This document shows, one piece after another, positions 39,625-49,344 of a stretch of DNA of 57,741 nucleotides (position 1 is its first letter; the number at the start of each line of letters is the position of its first letter). The stretch lies in NCBI GenBank assembly GCA_018970605.1, contig JAGWWA010000001.1, positions 1-57,741 of the forward strand. The letters run 5' to 3'. Source of the stretch: Planctomycetota bacterium (GTDB lineage: Bacteria > Planctomycetota > Planctomycetia > Pirellulales > UBA1268). A program made the position numbers and the translations under genes. Under the pieces are notes generated by a model, which was not told the DNA's origin, searched no databases, and worked only from the letters and a program-made list of their open reading frames with translations.

Positions 39625-41960
39625 CGCGCCCCGTGATGCACCGTGACGGCCTCACCTTCCTCGTCGATCTCCGCGTCGCCCAATACAACGGTGACCGGGG
39701 AATCCCCGCCTACTCGCAGAGCATCGTCCGGCAGATCTGCCTCGACTATCCCGGCAATCGCTACGTGTTTCTCTGGAACGACCGGCTGCCGAAGCCCTCG
39801 TTCGCCGCCGAGTTCGAGCGGTATGGAACCTGGGCCACCGAGTCGGCCCTGGCGCGGGGGCACCACGGCCGGATCGACGTGCTCTTCACCGCCTGCTTCT
39901 TCCTGCCGCTGGGCCGCGAGGGCGAGGACTATCTCTACCCGCAATGGCTCCGCGCCCACCAACCGCACCGGCTCGGCATCGTCTACGACCTGATCCCCTA
40001 CCTCTTTCCGGAACGGTATCTCACCCGGCCAGAAGGCCGGAGAAACTACCTGGCGGGCTTTCGGGTGATGCGGGAGTCGGACCGGCTGTTCGCGATCAGT
40101 CAGGCGACGCGACACGACACGATCCGCCTGGCGGGCTTTGACCCCGAGCGGATCCGCTGCGTCTATGGCGACATCGACCATCGCAAGCGGGCGTTGATGG
40201 AGGCGCCGACCGACACCGACCCTGCCGTCCTCGCCCGCTTCGGACTGCAACGGCCCTACGCGGTCTACATCGGCGGCGCCGACTGGCGAAAGAACATGGA
40301 CGGCATGGTCTATGCCTTCGCCCACTTCCACGCCCGGTATCCCGATCGCCAGCTGGCGGTGGTCTGCAAACTCTCGCGACAGCGGATCACCCACTACCAG
40401 CAGATGGCGGCATCGCTGGGCATCCGCCCGGGGGCCCTCGTGTTCACCGGCTACGTGCCCGACGAGGATCTCGTGGCGATCACGCGACAGGCCGAGCAGA
40501 TGGCCTATCCATCGCTCTACGAGGGGCTGGGGCTGCCGGTGCTCGAAGCCTACGGCTGCGGCGTTCCCGTGGTGGGATCCAACTCCTCCTCGATCCGGGA
40601 ACTCGTGATCCCCGAACTCACCTGCGACCCGCACGAGCCGCTGTCGATCGCCACGGCGATGGGACGACTGATCGAGGAGCCGGGCCTCCGCGAGTCATCG
40701 CTCACCCGCGGACGCGAGCTCCTCGCCACCCTCGGCTGGGAGCCGGCGGCGCGGACGGTGATGGAGGAGCTCGCCGTCCGACCGACGTTCCGCCCGGGCG
40801 GGGCGGTGGCCGTGGTCGGCGTGCTCCCACCCGCCCCCACCGCGATCGCCGCCTGCACGCTCGACCACCTGCAGTCGAGCGACTGGCGGACCGATTTCTT
40901 CGACGCCAACCCCGGGCCGACGCTCGCGGCCGGCCGGCGACTGCTCGGCGGCAACCGGATCCTGCCCGTCGAGGTGCTCCTGCCTGCGCTCGCCTCGGGC
41001 GACCACGGCACCGCGGTGTTCGTGCTCGGCAACTCGGAGCACCACGTGAAGGTGCTGCAGGCGGCCATGCGCACGCGGCTCGGCTGCCGCCAGCGGCGGC
41101 TGGCCTACCTGCACGAGGTCAACCTCATGATCCTGCTCCGCGCGCATCTCGGCGCCGATGCCGATGACCTGCCGGGTGGCGACGGACACTCGGAGGAGCC
41201 CTGGATCCGGAGGACACTTCAAAACGTTCCCGAGATCGGACAGAGCCTCCGCTTCCTCGTGGAGAACGCCCGCCTCGACGGGCTGATTGTCAACTCCGAT
41301 GCCTGCCGGCGGCTCGTGCTGGCGGCGCTCGGCGACGCCGCCCCGCCGATCGACGTGGCCTTCCTGCCGATCGTGGCGGAGCGTGCGGAGGTCGGTCCGC
41401 CGCCCGCGGCCGACGCACCGCTGCACGTGGGCACGTTCGGCACCGGCGGCGACACGAAGCAGTTCGACCTCGTGGCCCGCGCGGTGGGCCTGCTGGCCCG
41501 GCGCCGTCGCGTGCGGCTCACGATCGCCGGCTGGGCGACGGCCCGTCACAGCCGTCGCCATGGCGTCTCCTCGCTCTCGTTCGTCGAGGTCCACGACAGC
41601 CCCACCGACGAGCAGTTCGCCGCGCTGATGCGGGAGGTTGACGTGGCGGTGCAACTGCGGGTGCCAACCCACGGGGAATCATCGGCGGCCGTCACCCGTC
41701 TGATCGGCCTCGGCACACCGGTGGTGGTGACCGGGGAGGGAAGTTTCGCCGAACTCCCACCTGCGCTCGCCACCCCCATGCCTTCCGACTGCTCACCCGC
41801 CGATCTCGCAGCGGCGATCGAACGGGCGGCAGGCCTACGGCCTACCGCGGGCGAACTGGCCAAGGCCGTCGCCCCGTTCTCACCGGAGGCTCTCGCCGCC
41901 AGACTCGCGGCCGTGTTCCGCGGCCCCACGACCGGCCCGGCGCTCCGGATGCCCGCGTGA
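39621..41960 (+). CDS. tandem glycosyltransferase, GT4 domain plus second GT-like domain
   Basis: YIGGADWRKNMDGMVYAF, YPSLYEGLGLPVLEAYGCGVPVVGSNSSSIRE; C-terminal half with HVGTFGTGGDTKQFDLVARA and LIGLGTPVVVTGEGSFAELP. Confidence 0.85.
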   Translation: MTRPVMHRDGLTFLVDLRVAQYNGDRGIPAYSQSIVRQICLDYPGNRYVFLWNDRLPKPSFAAEFERYGTWATESALARGHHGRIDVLFTACFFLPLGREGEDYLYPQWLRAHQPHRLGIVYDLIPYLFPERYLTRPEGRRNYLAGFRVMRESDRLFAISQATRHDTIRLAGFDPERIRCVYGDIDHRKRALMEAPTDTDPAVLARFGLQRPYAVYIGGADWRKNMDGMVYAFAHFHARYPDRQLAVVCKLSRQRITHYQQMAASLGIRPGALVFTGYVPDEDLVAITRQAEQMAYPSLYEGLGLPVLEAYGCGVPVVGSNSSSIRELVIPELTCDPHEPLSIATAMGRLIEEPGLRESSLTRGRELLATLGWEPAARTVMEELAVRPTFRPGGAVAVVGVLPPAPTAIAACTLDHLQSSDWRTDFFDANPGPTLAAGRRLLGGNRILPVEVLLPALASGDHGTAVFVLGNSEHHVKVLQAAMRTRLGCRQRRLAYLHEVNLMILLRAHLGADADDLPGGDGHSEEPWIRRTLQNVPEIGQSLRFLVENARLDGLIVNSDACRRLVLAALGDAAPPIDVAFLPIVAERAEVGPPPAADAPLHVGTFGTGGDTKQFDLVARAVGLLARRRRVRLTIAGWATARHSRRHGVSSLSFVEVHDSPTDEQFAALMREVDVAVQLRVPTHGESSAAVTRLIGLGTPVVVTGEGSFAELPPALATPMPSDCSPADLAAAIERAAGLRPTAGELAKAVAPFSPEALAARLAAVFRGPTTGPALRMPA

Positions 41961-42052
41961 TCCTCGGCATCCGCGTCATCCTCGGCACCCGCGCGATGCC
42001 AACGGCGGCTAGGATGTCGGCCATATCCCGACCCAACCGAAAGGCGTTTGCC

Positions 42053-43339
42053 ATGCCTCGCCCTGCGTCCGCGACTCGAGGTTCCGCCATCGTCGTGAGA
42101 CTCATGCTCCTCCTGCCGGCAGCTGCCGCGCTGTCTGTCGCCAAGCCGCTCTGGGCAGCCACTGCGGCCGACGCCCCGTGGCACCAGTGGCGGGGCCCGA
42201 ACCGCGATGGCTTCGTCGCCGGCGCCGCCTGGCCCGACGGCCTCGACCAGTCGCGGCTCGAGCGGCTGTGGCGGGTCGACCTCGGCCCAAGCTACTCCGG
42301 GCCCGTGGTCGCGGGCGACCTCGTCATCGTGACCGAAACCCGCGACGCGAAGACCGAGCACGTGCGGGCCCTCGACCGTGCGACGGGGCAGGAGCGATGG
42401 CACGTCGAGTGGGAGGGGGCCATGAGCGTGCCCTTCTTCGCGGCCTCCAACGGCTCCTGGATCCGCTCCACACCCTGCGTCGATGGCGACCGCGTGTACG
42501 TCGCCGGCATGCGGGACATGCTCGTCTGCCTGGAGGCGGCCACCGGCAAGGAACTCTGGCGGGTGGACTTCATGAAGGCGCTCGAGAGCCCGCTGCCGGC
42601 GTTTGGTTTCGTGTCGAGCCCGCTGGTGATCGACGACCACGTCTATGTGCAGGCGGGTTCGGGCTTCGTGAAGCTCGAGAAGGCCACCGGCAACGTGGTC
42701 TGGCGGACGCTCGACGACGGCGGTGGCATGATGGGCAGCGCATTCTCGTCGCCGTATCCGGCCACGATCGGCGGCGTGTTCCAGATCCTCGTGCAGACGC
42801 GGGAGCAACTCGCGGGCATCGATCCCGAAAACGGCACCGTGCTCTGGAAGACGCCCGTGGAGGCATTTCGCGGCATGAACATCGTCACGCCCACCGTGCA
42901 TGACGGCCACGTGTTCACCACGAGCTATGGCGGCGGCTCGTTCCTGTTCGCCGTCGATGCGGCCAACACGCAGAAGCCCGTGGAGCAGGTCTGGCGGAAC
43001 AAGATCCAGGGCTACATGTCGACGCCGATCGTGATCGGCGGCCATGCCTACGTGCACCTCCGCAACCAGCGGTTCGCCTGCCTCGACCTCGCGACCGGCA
43101 AGGAGGCCTGGATCACGAAGCCCTTCGGCCGTTACTGGAGCATGGTCGCCCAGGGAGACCGAATCCTGGCGCTCGACGAGACGGGCGAGGTGCGGCTCAT
43201 CAGGGCCACACCCCAACAGTTCGAGCTCCTCGGTGAGGCGAAGGTGGCCGCCGAGGAGAGCTGGGCCCATCTCGCCATCGAGGGCCAGGAGCTCTACGTC
43301 CGCGATCTCGAAGGCCTCTCCGCCTACCGGTGGAAGTGA
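42053..43339 (+). CDS. PQQ-like beta-propeller repeat protein
   Basis: WHQWRGPNRDG; repeated ALDRATGQERWHVEW and LEAATGKELWRVDF motifs. Confidence 0.88.
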   Translation: MPRPASATRGSAIVVRLMLLLPAAAALSVAKPLWAATAADAPWHQWRGPNRDGFVAGAAWPDGLDQSRLERLWRVDLGPSYSGPVVAGDLVIVTETRDAKTEHVRALDRATGQERWHVEWEGAMSVPFFAASNGSWIRSTPCVDGDRVYVAGMRDMLVCLEAATGKELWRVDFMKALESPLPAFGFVSSPLVIDDHVYVQAGSGFVKLEKATGNVVWRTLDDGGGMMGSAFSSPYPATIGGVFQILVQTREQLAGIDPENGTVLWKTPVEAFRGMNIVTPTVHDGHVFTTSYGGGSFLFAVDAANTQKPVEQVWRNKIQGYMSTPIVIGGHAYVHLRNQRFACLDLATGKEAWITKPFGRYWSMVAQGDRILALDETGEVRLIRATPQQFELLGEAKVAAEESWAHLAIEGQELYVRDLEGLSAYRWK

Positions 43340-43387
43340 GCCGGCTCACGCCTGATGCTCACGCGTCGGGGCGAAAACGAGAAGACA

Positions 43388-43436
43388 CACAGGTGGAAAC
43401 CTGTGCTACGTGGAACACACAGGTGGAAACCCTGTG
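43388..43436. repeat. REP-like palindrome pair
   Basis: cacaggtggaaacctgtg (43388-43405) and cacaggtggaaaccctgtg (43418-43436), both followed by tg(c/t)(t/c)acg. Confidence 0.75.
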
Positions 43437-43453
43437 CCACGAGAGGCATGCGA

Positions 43454-43583
43454 GGGGCTGCCCATGCCCTTGAGCGAGCTATGGGAGCAAGCGCAGCCGG
43501 GATGGCGAAGCGCAGCGGACGTGCAGTGAGTCGAGGCCGGGAGGGCCGAGACGAACGTCCAGCGAGAGGGCGTGGGCAGCCCC
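43454..43583 (+). other. structured intergenic element
   Basis: 17-bp outer arms ggggctgcccatgccct / agggcgtgggcagcccc (one G-U in RNA) with nested smaller stems. Confidence 0.5.
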
Positions 43584-43656
43584 GAGCCCACTGCGAAACG
43601 GTTGTGCACAGGTTGACAACCGGTGCCACGTGGAACACACGTGCTACGAGAGGCGG

Positions 43657-44460
43657 TCACCACTTGCGGTGTTCGAGCCGATCCACGAGCGTGGGCTTGC
43701 GGAGCACGATCAGCGGGTCGGTCTCCTCGCGGGCCCAGGCGAAGCTCATCGGCTTGGCAAGGATCATCCCTGCCACGAAGCCGGCGATGTGCGCCGAGTA
43801 GGCCACGCCACCGCCCCCGCCCTGATCCACGAATCCGCTGACGAGCTGGAACAGGAACCAGATGCCGACGGCGACATAGCCCGGCACGTCCACCATCATC
43901 CGCATCAGGATCACGCTCACCCGGCGGTGTGGATGGAGCACGAGGTAGGCGCCAAGCACGCCGGAGATGGCTCCCGAGGCGCCGAGGCAGGGCGTGAGCG
44001 ACGCTTCGCCGGAGGCGTTGAGGGCCACGAATGCGAGCGAGGCGACGATGCCGGTGGCCAGATAGAAGAGCAGATACTTCAGGTGGCCCATGTCGTCTTC
44101 GATGTTGTCGCCGAAGATCCACAGAAACCACATGTTGCCGAGGAGGTGCATGATGCTGCCGTGCATGAAGATGGCGGTGAACAGCGTCATCCACGGCGGG
44201 ACCGGTGTCTCCATGAGCCCCGGGTCGGTGATCTGGAGGTCGCCCTGGGGGGTGTGGATCGTCTTGAGCGACGGCTCGGTGACGATGTCCTGACCGGTGA
44301 GGATCTCCTTCGGCACCTGCACGTAGGCCATCGTGAAGGCCTCGTTGGCCCCCATGCCCTGGAGGACGACGAACACGAACACGTTCACCGCAATCAGCGC
44401 GATCGTCACGAACGGAAATGTCCGACGGTCGGAGTTGTCGTCACCGACGGGAAAAACCAT
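43657..44460 (-). CDS. rhomboid family intramembrane serine protease
   Basis: HLLGNMWFLWIFG, LGASGAISGVLGAY, AHIAGFVAGM. Confidence 0.92.
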   Translation of the reverse strand: MVFPVGDDNSDRRTFPFVTIALIAVNVFVFVVLQGMGANEAFTMAYVQVPKEILTGQDIVTEPSLKTIHTPQGDLQITDPGLMETPVPPWMTLFTAIFMHGSIMHLLGNMWFLWIFGDNIEDDMGHLKYLLFYLATGIVASLAFVALNASGEASLTPCLGASGAISGVLGAYLVLHPHRRVSVILMRMMVDVPGYVAVGIWFLFQLVSGFVDQGGGGGVAYSAHIAGFVAGMILAKPMSFAWAREETDPLIVLRKPTLVDRLEHRKW

Positions 44461-44559
44461 GGCTGTCGCCGCCCGGAGGAGGAGGAGTCGATCACCTGTT
44501 GCCGATGGAAGGATAGCCATGGGCCGGGGTTCCCGCGAACCCACACCTTCCAGACTGCC

Positions 44560-46356
44560 ATGCCACACCGCGCATCCCGGGCCCAACGCCGCCGCACGCC
44601 CCCGCTGCGAACCGACTGCGAGCGGCTCGAACCGCGGAGGTGCCTGGCCGCCGCTGCCGGCGGCACTGGGCGGATCGCCTGGAACGGCGAGCACGTCAAC
44701 GCCCGCTGCGGAGCCTGGGTCGTGCGAACCGAGCGGCCCCTCGCGGCGGCCGACCTAGCCGGCGGCCTCGGCTGGCGGACGACGTCGCTCGGCGAGGGCT
44801 GCGCGTTGCTCGTCGCCCCCGGCGTCTCCGCCGACGTCATGGCTGCGTGGGCCGGCCGCACGCCGGCGGTCGTGTCGATCGAGCCCGACGTCGCCCTCGC
44901 ACCCCTGGCGATCCCCAACGACGCCTCGTTCGACACGCTCTGGGGCCTCACCACCTCCGGACCATCCCGGGTCGGCGACTCCGACATCAATGCCCCCGAG
45001 GCCTGGGACATCACCACGGGTTCCCGGAATGTCGTCGTGGCCGTGATCGACAGCGGCATCGACTACACGCATCCCGACCTCGCCGCCAACGTCTGGACGA
45101 ATCCCCGCGAGGTCGCCGGCGACGGAATCGACAACGACGCCAACGGGTTCATCGACGATGTCCGCGGCTGGGACTTCGCCAATGCCGACGCCGACCCGAT
45201 GGACGACGATGGCCACGGCACGCATGTGTCGGGCACGATCGGTGCGGTGGGCAACAATGCCATCGGCGTGACCGGCGTGAACTGGCAGATCTCGATCATG
45301 GGGCTCAAGTTTCTCGATGCCAAGGGCAACGGCTACACCAGCAACGCCGTCGCCGCCGTGACCTATGCCACGCGGATGCGCCGCGACTTCGGCGTGAACG
45401 TGGTGGCCATCAACGCCAGCTGGGGAAGCGAGAAGCGGTCGGTCGCGCTCCGTGACGCGATCGCCTCCGCCGGGCGGGCGGGCATCCTGTTCGTGACCGC
45501 CGCCGGCAACGAGTCATCCAACAACGACCGTGTGGCCTCCTATCCGGCCAACGACGCCAGCGACGCCGTGATCGCGGTGACGGCCACGAACCGCTCCAAC
45601 CGGCTCGCCGCCTTTTCCAACTACGGCTCCACCACCGTGGACCTCGCCGCCCCGGGCGTGGCGATCCTCTCGACGGTACCAGGCGGAGGCTATGCCGCCT
45701 CCAGCGGCACTTCGATGGCCACGCCGTATGTGACCGGCACGGTGGCTCTCATGGCGGCGGCCAATCCCCGGGCGACGGCGGCGGAGATTCGGGCGGCGAT
45801 CCTCTCCACGGCGAGGCCGGTCGCCGCCCTCGCCGGCAAGGTGGCCACGGGCGGACTGCTCGACGCCGCCGCTGCCGTGCGGGCGATCACGCAGCCGGCA
45901 CCAACGCCAACCACTGAGCGGGCCGTCACCACGCTCCGGCGAGACGCCGGTGACACGCTGCGCCGCGCCCAGCCGGTGACGGCGACGACGGGGAGCGTCA
46001 CGCTCGCGAGCAGGATCGGCGACGGCCCGCGCGGCCGCCGCGACGTCGATCTCTTTCGCGTGAACCTCGCCGCCGGGCAGCGACTCACGATCGACGTGGC
46101 CACGCAGAGCCTGGCCAGCACCTCGACGCTCGAGTGTTCCCTGCGGCTCTTCGACTCGAAGGGCGGCGACCTCACGGCCACCAACGACGCCTTCGGCGCA
46201 CCCGCCGGGATGCTCTCGTTCACGGCCCCGAAAGGCGGCGTCTACTACGTGGGCGTGTCGGGCTCCGGGAACACGGGCTACAAGCCTTCGCGGGCGGGTT
46301 CCGGCAGGAACGGCTCGACGGGCACGTACCAGATCGAGTTCACCTTCGACCCGTAG
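44560..46356 (+). CDS. S8 subtilisin-like protease, LEPR-type N-terminus
   Basis: VIDSGIDYTHPDL, DGHGTHVSGTIGA, SGTSMATPYVTG; N-terminal CERLEPRRCLAAA. Confidence 0.93.
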   Translation: MPHRASRAQRRRTPPLRTDCERLEPRRCLAAAAGGTGRIAWNGEHVNARCGAWVVRTERPLAAADLAGGLGWRTTSLGEGCALLVAPGVSADVMAAWAGRTPAVVSIEPDVALAPLAIPNDASFDTLWGLTTSGPSRVGDSDINAPEAWDITTGSRNVVVAVIDSGIDYTHPDLAANVWTNPREVAGDGIDNDANGFIDDVRGWDFANADADPMDDDGHGTHVSGTIGAVGNNAIGVTGVNWQISIMGLKFLDAKGNGYTSNAVAAVTYATRMRRDFGVNVVAINASWGSEKRSVALRDAIASAGRAGILFVTAAGNESSNNDRVASYPANDASDAVIAVTATNRSNRLAAFSNYGSTTVDLAAPGVAILSTVPGGGYAASSGTSMATPYVTGTVALMAAANPRATAAEIRAAILSTARPVAALAGKVATGGLLDAAAAVRAITQPAPTPTTERAVTTLRRDAGDTLRRAQPVTATTGSVTLASRIGDGPRGRRDVDLFRVNLAAGQRLTIDVATQSLASTSTLECSLRLFDSKGGDLTATNDAFGAPAGMLSFTAPKGGVYYVGVSGSGNTGYKPSRAGSGRNGSTGTYQIEFTFDP

Positions 46357-46395
46357 CGCAGGGTGGCAACCTGCGGTGCACATGCCGCGAGGTGA

Positions 46396-47595
46396 TCATC
46401 GCGTGAAGCGGTGCACCATCGTGTGCCGGTACGTCTGCCCGGGATCGAGCCGCGGGCTCGGCCAGTCCGCGTGATGGACGCTATCGGGATACTTCTGCGT
46501 CTCCAGGCAGAGGCCACCGTTGCGGGCATAGACAGCGCCGCCCTTACCCTTGAGCGTGCCGTCGAGGAAGCCGCCCATGTAGACCTGCACGCCGGGCTGA
46601 TCGGAGAGCACCTCGAGCGTCCGGCCGCTGGCGGGATCGCGAAACGTCGCCGCCGTGCGGAGCGTGCCGTCGGGCTGCCAGCCGCGGACGACGTAGCAGT
46701 GATCGACGCCCGTGGGCGTGTCGGGGCCGGCATCGGGCGGGATCGCCTTGATGGCGGGGCCGCAGCGGCCCCACGGCGCCCGTTCGGGCCGGAAATCAAA
46801 GGGCGTGCCCTCGACCGCCGCAAACTCGCCCGTCGGAATCGCCCCGGCATCGACCGGCAGGTAGCGGTCGGCGGCGACGGCCAGTTCGTGGCCGGCGATC
46901 GACCCAGACCCGTGTCCCGCAAGGTTCCAGTAGGAGTGGTTCACGAGGTTCACGACGGTGGGAGCGTCGGTGGTGGCCGTCATCTCGACGATCAGTTCCC
47001 CGGCGGGCGTGAGCGTGTAGACCGCCTTGGCGACGACCCGGCCCGGGTAGCCCTCGTCACCATCGGGTGAGACCAGTTCGAACTCGACTGCCGGGCCACG
47101 GTCGGTGACCTTCGGCGTGCCCTTCCAGAGTTGCTTGTCAAAACCCTTCACGCCGCCATGGAGGTGGTTATCGCCGTTGTTGGTGGCAAGCGTGTGCGAC
47201 GTGCCTTCGAGTTCGAAGCGGCCGGCGGCGATGCGGTTGGAATAGCGGCCACAGATCGCGCCGAAGTATGGGTGGCCGGCAAGGTAGCCCTCGAGCGAGT
47301 CGAAGCCGAGCACGACGTCAACGGGTTCGCCGGTGGTGCCGTCCTTCGGCGGCACGAGGAACGACGTCACGATCGCCCCGTAGTCGGTGATCGTCGCCTT
47401 CCAACCACCCGGCACCTCCACCGTGTAAAGGTGGGCAGCCCGACCATCGGGCAACGTCCCGAAGGCTTTCACGGCAGGCACGTGCATGGTCGTCGCTCCC
47501 GATGGTGTTTCGTGCTGCTCGGCGGCGTGGCAGAGGGCCATGCCGCATGCCACGGCCCAGGCCGTCGCCAACCGGATGATCGCCACGGTGGTCAT
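46396..47595 (-). CDS. galM: aldose 1-epimerase
   Basis: GRYSNRIAAGRFEL, NNGDNHLHGGVKGFDKQLW, NLVNHSYWNLAGH, PGVQVYMGGFLDG. Confidence 0.92.
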   Translation of the reverse strand: MTTVAIIRLATAWAVACGMALCHAAEQHETPSGATTMHVPAVKAFGTLPDGRAAHLYTVEVPGGWKATITDYGAIVTSFLVPPKDGTTGEPVDVVLGFDSLEGYLAGHPYFGAICGRYSNRIAAGRFELEGTSHTLATNNGDNHLHGGVKGFDKQLWKGTPKVTDRGPAVEFELVSPDGDEGYPGRVVAKAVYTLTPAGELIVEMTATTDAPTVVNLVNHSYWNLAGHGSGSIAGHELAVAADRYLPVDAGAIPTGEFAAVEGTPFDFRPERAPWGRCGPAIKAIPPDAGPDTPTGVDHCYVVRGWQPDGTLRTAATFRDPASGRTLEVLSDQPGVQVYMGGFLDGTLKGKGGAVYARNGGLCLETQKYPDSVHHADWPSPRLDPGQTYRHTMVHRFTR

Positions 47596-47607
47596 GGTCT
47601 CTCCCCA

Positions 47608-47655
47608 AGTCATGTCGCCAGTCATGTCGCGAGTGATGTCGCCAGTGATGCAGAC
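47608..47655. repeat. four tandem 12-bp repeats upstream of galM
   Basis: agtcatgtcgcc agtcatgtcgcg agtgatgtcgcc agtgatgcagac. Confidence 0.7.
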
Positions 47656-47711
47656 GAGTGCTACCGCCCCATGGCGGAGCCGCGATGGCGGCAGTCTACC
47701 GCGTTCCACCG

Positions 47712-48221
47712 CTACGTCTTGGCGACCGTCCGCTGCTTCGGCGTGCTCTCGGCCTCTTCCTGCTTCACCGCGATCCAGCCGTCCACGCTCCAGGGCCCGC
47801 CGCCATAGGCGGCCAGCGTGAGCAGGCCGCCGCCAATGGCGAGGTTCTTCATGAACTGGATCGTCTGCAGCTGCCGCTGGCCGGCATCCACGAACCTCCA
47901 GAAGTCGTGAAAATAAAACGTGGCGGCGGCGAGGAAGACGAGCAGGCAGAGAGACCCGATCCGCGTCCACGCCCCAAGCAGCAGCGAGAGGCAGCCCACG
48001 AGCAGGAGGCCGATGGCGCCGAAGAGGGCGAACTTCGGAACGGGAACCCCTTCCGACGCCATGTAGGCCGCCGTCGTGGAGAAGTGCAGCACCTTGTTGG
48101 CCACGGCGCTGGCAAACACGGCGGCGAGCATCAGCCGCGCGAGCAGCGTCACCGCCCCCTGCATCACGTCGGCCATCTGCTGCATCACACGACTCCACGC
48201 CCGGAGAAAAAGCCTCGCCAT
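47712..48221 (-). CDS. DoxX family membrane protein
   Basis: RLMLAAVFASAVANKVLHF; four hydrophobic segments; FMKNLAIGGGLLTLAAYG. Confidence 0.8.
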   Translation of the reverse strand: MARLFLRAWSRVMQQMADVMQGAVTLLARLMLAAVFASAVANKVLHFSTTAAYMASEGVPVPKFALFGAIGLLLVGCLSLLLGAWTRIGSLCLLVFLAAATFYFHDFWRFVDAGQRQLQTIQFMKNLAIGGGLLTLAAYGGGPWSVDGWIAVKQEEAESTPKQRTVAKT

Positions 48222-48267
48222 GGTCGCCCACGGACGGCGGCGGGGCAAGGCCGAAAACCCGCGGGAT

Positions 48268-49299
48268 TCAGGCGATCTGATCGCGGGTGACGCAGTGGAT
48301 GGCGCCGCGACCGCGGATCAGGGAGGTGCAGTCGAAAGGCTCGATCGTGCGGCCGGGAAAGCTCGCCTCGAGCGTCCGCAGGGCCGGCTCGTCGGTCGGC
48401 CCGCCGAACACCGGCACCGCCACGAAGCCATTGCCGACGAGGAAGTTGAGGTGACTTGCCGGGAGCTGTGTGCCCTCGAACGCAAACCGGGCGGGGATGT
48501 CGATCGGGATCACGTCGAGACGCCGGCCACGGGCATCGGACGCCGCACGGAGGATGGCAAGGTTGCGATCGAGCGACTCATGGTTGGGATCGAGCCGATC
48601 GGGCTGGCGGGCGGCGACCACGCGGCCCGGGGCCACGAACCTCGCAAGCTGGTCGATGTGGCCGTCGGTGTCGTCGCCGGCGAGATCGCCGCCGACCCAG
48701 ATCACGCGATCGATCGCAAGATGCCGTTTCAGGGTGTTCTCCATCGCGTCGCGGTCGAGGCTCGGATTCCGCTTCGGATCGACCACGCACCGCTCGTTGG
48801 CCATGAGCGTGCCGTCGCCGTCGGTTTCGATCGCGCCCCCTTCGAGCACGATGTGGGGCTCGATCGACGTGAGACTCTCGTGCTTCGCGATCGCCCGCGA
48901 CACGCCCGCATCGGCATCCCAGGGCGGATACTTGCCACCCCAGGCGTTCCATTCCCAGCAGACGGCGCGCGGCCGCTGGCCACTGGAGGCGTCGCGCGGC
49001 ACGAGAAACACCGGGCCGGTGTCGCGGATCCATGAGTCGCTCGTGGGGATCTCGACGAACGCCACATTCGCCGCGTCGGCGAGGAACGACCGCGGCGCCG
49101 CAAGCACGTCGCGCGAGCCGATGATCTGGACCGGCTCGTAGCGTGCGATCAGCCGTGCCAGCCGTTCATAGACCGGCGGGATCGCCTCGTAGGGCCCGAG
49201 GAACGTGGCCCGGCGGTGCGGCCACGCGATCCACGTGGCGGCGTGCGGCTCCCACTCGGCCGGCAGCCTGAAAATCGGGGACGGGAGCTGATTTCCCAT
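48268..49299 (-). CDS. aguA: agmatine deiminase
   Basis: EWEPHAATWIAWPH, DSWIRDTGPVFLV, LEGGAIETDGDGTLM, GDDTDGHIDQLARFV; alternative in-frame start at 49344. Confidence 0.9.
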   Translation of the reverse strand: MGNQLPSPIFRLPAEWEPHAATWIAWPHRRATFLGPYEAIPPVYERLARLIARYEPVQIIGSRDVLAAPRSFLADAANVAFVEIPTSDSWIRDTGPVFLVPRDASSGQRPRAVCWEWNAWGGKYPPWDADAGVSRAIAKHESLTSIEPHIVLEGGAIETDGDGTLMANERCVVDPKRNPSLDRDAMENTLKRHLAIDRVIWVGGDLAGDDTDGHIDQLARFVAPGRVVAARQPDRLDPNHESLDRNLAILRAASDARGRRLDVIPIDIPARFAFEGTQLPASHLNFLVGNGFVAVPVFGGPTDEPALRTLEASFPGRTIEPFDCTSLIRGRGAIHCVTRDQIA

Positions 49300-49328
49300 T
49301 AGGAAATCAGCTCCCGTCCCCGATTTTC
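49270..49328. repeat. 27-bp perfect inverted repeat with 5-nt loop
   Basis: gaaaatcggggacgggagctgatttcc-catta-ggaaatcagctcccgtccccgattttc. Confidence 0.95.
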
Positions 49329-49344
49329 CTTTCTGGGTTTTCAT

